Position numbers and translations under genes: made by a program. Under the pieces are notes generated by a model. It saw nothing but the letters and a program-made list of their open reading frames with translations. It did no database searches and was not told the origin of the DNA. A stretch of 64,000 bases of DNA. It comes from Thalassotalea psychrophila. GTDB taxonomy: Bacteria; Pseudomonadota; Gammaproteobacteria; Enterobacterales; Alteromonadaceae. The stretch is from the NCBI RefSeq assembly GCF_031583595.1, contig NZ_CP134145.1, positions 3,658,001-3,722,000 of the forward strand, in the 5' to 3' direction. Shown one piece after another: positions 61,485 to 64,000 of this stretch. Numbering within the stretch: the stretch's first letter is position 1; the number at the start of each line of letters is the position of its first letter.

Positions 61485-61817
61485 CTAACCGCGTTTATTG
61501 TAATCCCAGTAAGTTAGCTTATATCCTTCAATAACAACGAAATGGATATGCTCAGTTTCACTCTTGTATATGTATGAAAGATTACATCCATCATCACCGT
61601 CGGGGTCTTCTTTTAGATATTTATCATCTAAGTTAATTTTCTTTAAGTGGTCAGTTATCTTTTTAACTACTGGCTTTCTATCAATCGAACAACCGAAAAC
61701 CTGATTCATTTTGCCATCAACTATGAATATTAAAGCAATAAATAACACTACTGTTGTAGGAGCAATTAAAGCCCATTTGAGAAATTTAATCATAATTGAA
61801 TCATTGTTCAGAGACAT
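61485..61817 (-). CDS. Hypothetical single-pass membrane protein
   Basis: This 110-residue protein has one membrane segment (WALIAPTTVVLFIALIFIV) and an acidic outside domain (KYLKEDPDGDDGCNL). No family was recognised. It starts 4 bases after the gene at 61822, so the two are probably translated from one transcript. Confidence 0.55.
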   Translation of the reverse strand: MSLNNDSIMIKFLKWALIAPTTVVLFIALIFIVDGKMNQVFGCSIDRKPVVKKITDHLKKINLDDKYLKEDPDGDDGCNLSYIYKSETEHIHFVVIEGYKLTYWDYNKRG

Positions 61818-61821
61818 TAGT

Positions 61822-62064
61822 TCATGCCTTGTCAGGCGATTTACTTAGCCAATATTGAACTAACTCATAAAGATTATACAAAGACAACATAAAGCATATT
61901 AAAGCAACCAATGCTGTCGGATAACATAATATTACTAAGTCAGCCTCGTAACCAACATAAGAAAATACTGCACATATAAAACCTGCAATTAGCTCTAATA
62001 CTGCTTGCTCTAGTTTAGTTTTAATACCTAAATTTACAGGTCTAATATATTTTTTAAACGCCAT
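61822..62064 (-). CDS. Hypothetical small membrane protein
   Basis: This 80-residue protein has two membrane segments (LELIAGFICAVFSYVGY and YPTALVALICFMLSLYNLY). It is likely co-transcribed with the gene at 61485. Function is unknown. Confidence 0.55.
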   Translation of the reverse strand: MAFKKYIRPVNLGIKTKLEQAVLELIAGFICAVFSYVGYEADLVILCYPTALVALICFMLSLYNLYELVQYWLSKSPDKA

Positions 62065-62067
62065 TAA

Positions 62068-62214
62068 TTATGAACCTTCAATTCCTGAAGTAATTATTAA
62101 TTCCATGTGCTTATCTACGTCTGCAATTCGCTCAAAGCAGCCTTTAGTATTTGGTTCATTAAAGACAAATACTTCTGACAAAGCGGTCGTAAGAAAAGTC
62201 TCTGAGATGATCAC
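62068..62214 (-). CDS. Possible 48-codon gene or gene remnant
   Basis: A GTG at 62212-62214 opens a 48-codon frame with protein-like composition (ALSEVFVFNEPNTKGCFERI, DVDKHMELIITSGIEGS), ending 4 bases before the gene at 62064. There is no clear ribosome site. It may be a short real gene or the C-terminal remnant of a longer one. No family was recognised. Confidence 0.3.
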   Translation of the reverse strand: MIISETFLTTALSEVFVFNEPNTKGCFERIADVDKHMELIITSGIEGS

Positions 62215-62235
62215 TTTGTGCGCATTAGATACATA

Positions 62236-62280
62236 TCTATATTAGAGTTACCTTCTATAGTTAGGTATCTCTAATATAGA
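62236..62280. repeat. Perfect 12-base inverted repeat
   Basis: TCTATATTAGAG (62236-62247) and CTCTAATATAGA (62269-62280) are exact complements separated by 21 bases, in the gene-free stretch 62215-62484. They may be an operator pair or the ends of a small element. No ORF lies between them. Confidence 0.55.
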
Positions 62281-62394
62281 GTTGATTACAATCTTATTTG
62301 ATATTAACTAATCAAAACATATTTGCTGTTTTTCAAAAGAAGAGCAAAATTTTCACACGCTCAGTGGAATCGTGCTCTTATATCAAACTGTCGA

Positions 62395-62424
62395 AGGCGG
62401 TAGTCCTTTTGAGCTCTACCGCCT
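62395..62424. terminator. Hairpin after the 62485 gene, probable terminator
   Basis: AGGCGGTAG (62395-62403) pairs with CTACCGCCT (62416-62424) across a 12-base loop. It is 60 bases past the stop of the minus-strand gene at 62485. No long T run follows, so termination is likely but not certain. Confidence 0.5.
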
Positions 62425-62484
62425 GCCTCATCTATTTAAACGGCTAACATAACTAAGCAAAGAGCTTATATCTATTTCTAGATG

Positions 62485-64000
62485 TTACTGGTTTTGTATC
62501 AATAGACGGTGTCCAGTGAGGTTATCAACCATAAACAGAGCGTCAATTCTTTCATCTGCTACAACAGAAACCTGATCATCTTTAAATAGATCAATGCCAA
62601 TAGGTTGTTGCAAATTGATTCCGTTTTCAATGCTTTTCGTACTGACAAATGAACGTTCACCAGTATCTAGATCATAAGCAAAAACCGATTCATGATCTTG
62701 TGACGATGCGAGTAAGCGATTGTTATCAATATCAATCACATGCCCCCTGGTGTTGCTAATATCAGGACCACCTTGTACATCTTGAGCAGAAAAAACACGT
62801 CGAGCACCAGTAGTTACATCAACAGCCCACAATGTATATGAGGTGCCATAAAAGATAACTTGGTTATTTACTGGGTCAAACGTCATATCGTAGTTGGCAT
62901 AAAAGTTATTCTGAGCAACGTTTTCTGGCAGCGTAATATCAACAATCGGTGAAACGTCAGTTAATACTTTTTTCTCAATATCCCATGCTAATAGACTAAA
63001 TCGACCAAAATTTGCTGGTACATCACTGAAATCAATTTGCCTAGCTAAATAAAGTATCTGATTGGCTTCATCCAGCGCCATGGAATCTACATTAAAGTTA
63101 GGGTAAGCAATTGTTGCTTTCTCAGTTGCACCTATAAGTACAGTGTAGTCACCGGTATCAACATCAATTTCAAACACTTCCTCATCCGAGCTACTATCAT
63201 CGTTATAAACAAATAGTGAACTACTCACAGAGTTATAAGTGGCAATTTCAAAAGAAACGGAAGGGTAACTCCCGAGTGTTGTCCAACTATTATTTGCTAA
63301 ATCAAGGCTATGTACTTGTGCTGCGCTCAAACCAGTGTTTTTTCTATCTAGCCAGTACAGTAAATTATCATCTGAATTTATAACCACTTCTCTAGGCGTG
63401 GTTGGTGACAGTGTAGCATCACCAATGGTTAAATCCGGACCTTTAAACTCAGCTGATAGATTAACTGAAGGAAAATTAGCCGCTAATTGATAATGCAACT
63501 GTTGCAAATTGGCTGAACTGCCTGAATCAAAAATAAGTTCATTATCAGCAACATTGAACTGGCTCAAGTTATTTGAAACAGCCCCTAAATCATTAAGCTG
63601 TGGCTCTAAATCACTGATTGTTTGATTGGCAATATCAAGTACACATAATTTAGGGTATTTATAATAAACCACTGAATGACTAGCTTGATGGTAGCCATAT
63701 TTATTATAACTCTCTGTCATTGCCTGACAGCCATCATTAACAGTTGTAACTTGTAATATATTACTAAAGTCACAAGGTGCGACATCACAACTAGCCAACT
63801 CAACCTCTGCGGTATAGGTTTCTTGAGTATCATCTTTTGCAAATAATACAATTAAGGTATTGTCATCTTTATAATCGACGGATCGGTAGAAAGATCGGCT
63901 TGAAGCTGTGATTGTTTGTAAATCGGGAAAGTCCATTTCAATAATACTTTTCAGAGCAATATCGTAAAATATCGGTGGTTCATCTTTCCTATAACGCGTT
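62485..64000 (-). CDS. Large beta-propeller-like protein, N-terminus beyond window
   Basis: The frame stays open to the right edge, upstream of the first in-window ATG at 63936, so at least 500 codons are present and the N-terminus is missing. Repeating blade-like segments of about 40-50 residues are seen, such as NLLYWLDRKNTGLSAAQVHSLDL-type strands, NQILYLARQIDF and NRLLASSQDHESVFAYDLDTGER. They suggest a WD/YVTN-like propeller. Two cysteine pairs (SCDVAPCDF) suggest export. Function is unknown; a lipoprotein or surface protein is likely. Confidence 0.7.
   Translation of the reverse strand, partial: TRYRKDEPPIFYDIALKSIIEMDFPDLQTITASSRSFYRSVDYKDDNTLIVLFAKDDTQETYTAEVELASCDVAPCDFSNILQVTTVNDGCQAMTESYNKYGYHQASHSVVYYKYPKLCVLDIANQTISDLEPQLNDLGAVSNNLSQFNVADNELIFDSGSSANLQQLHYQLAANFPSVNLSAEFKGPDLTIGDATLSPTTPREVVINSDDNLLYWLDRKNTGLSAAQVHSLDLANNSWTTLGSYPSVSFEIATYNSVSSSLFVYNDDSSSDEEVFEIDVDTGDYTVLIGATEKATIAYPNFNVDSMALDEANQILYLARQIDFSDVPANFGRFSLLAWDIEKKVLTDVSPIVDITLPENVAQNNFYANYDMTFDPVNNQVIFYGTSYTLWAVDVTTGARRVFSAQDVQGGPDISNTRGHVIDIDNNRLLASSQDHESVFAYDLDTGERSFVSTKSIENGINLQQPIGIDLFKDDQVSVVADERIDALFMVDNLTGHRLLIQNQ

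Overview
This window is chromosomal DNA of an AT-rich marine-type gammaproteobacterium. Gene content and order fit Alteromonadales, most likely Colwelliaceae (Colwellia/Thalassotalea-like). The evidence is a set of classic gammaproteobacterial blocks: alaS-recX-recA, mutS|rpoS-nlpD-pcm-surE-truD-ispF-ispD-ftsB, eno-pyrG, mazG-relA-rlmD|barA, acpS-pdxJ-recO-era-rnc-lepB-lepA-rseC-rseB-rseA-rpoE|nadB, and ygfX-sdhE|ygfZ-slyD. The genus is inferred from family resemblance, not from a search.

Layout. 1-6.8 kb: alaS (partial), recX, a metH-metA unit inserted between recX and recA, and recA. The metA promoter overlaps a tandem MetJ operator, and the recA promoter spacer is exactly a LexA box. 7.1-21.7 kb: a genomic island of about 14.5 kb integrated inside the 5' end of mutS. 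The native mutS start (codons for [17 protein letters not shown]) is stranded at 7111 on the recA side. The rest of mutS at 21.7 kb has been fused to an N-terminus and upstream region supplied by the island. The right part of the island looks like a phage satellite: tyrosine integrase, small HTH excisionase, HNH/AP2 protein, HTH replication-type protein and a lone terminase-small-subunit-like protein. Next to it is a run of minus-strand small genes separated by attC-like sites (13.7-16.5 kb), resembling an integron cassette array without an integrase. Further left are a probable modification-dependent restriction enzyme (11.7-13.0 kb), a DUF1254/DUF1214 lipoprotein and three small envelope proteins, these last lying between diverged inverted repeats.

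21.7-43.3 kb: conserved housekeeping DNA covering mismatch repair, stationary-phase sigma factor, isoprenoid precursor synthesis, cell division, glycolysis, CTP synthesis, the stringent response, rRNA methylation and the BarA hybrid sensor kinase. A MITE-like element follows barA at 43.34 kb. 43.6-58.3 kb: a glycosyltransferase, then the long acpS-to-lepA and rseC-to-rpoE blocks, nadB, and the ygfX/sdhE/ygfZ/slyD group. 58.5-64 kb: a second accessory stretch with a secreted amidohydrolase, five short minus-strand membrane or anchored proteins separated by repeated intergenic elements, and the C-terminal part of a large beta-propeller-like protein cut by the window end.

The most notable element is the mutS-integrated island. 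It replaces the mutS start region, so it may control mismatch repair by integrating and excising, and it carries satellite-like, cassette-like and defence-like cargo. No rRNA, tRNA or CRISPR array was seen.
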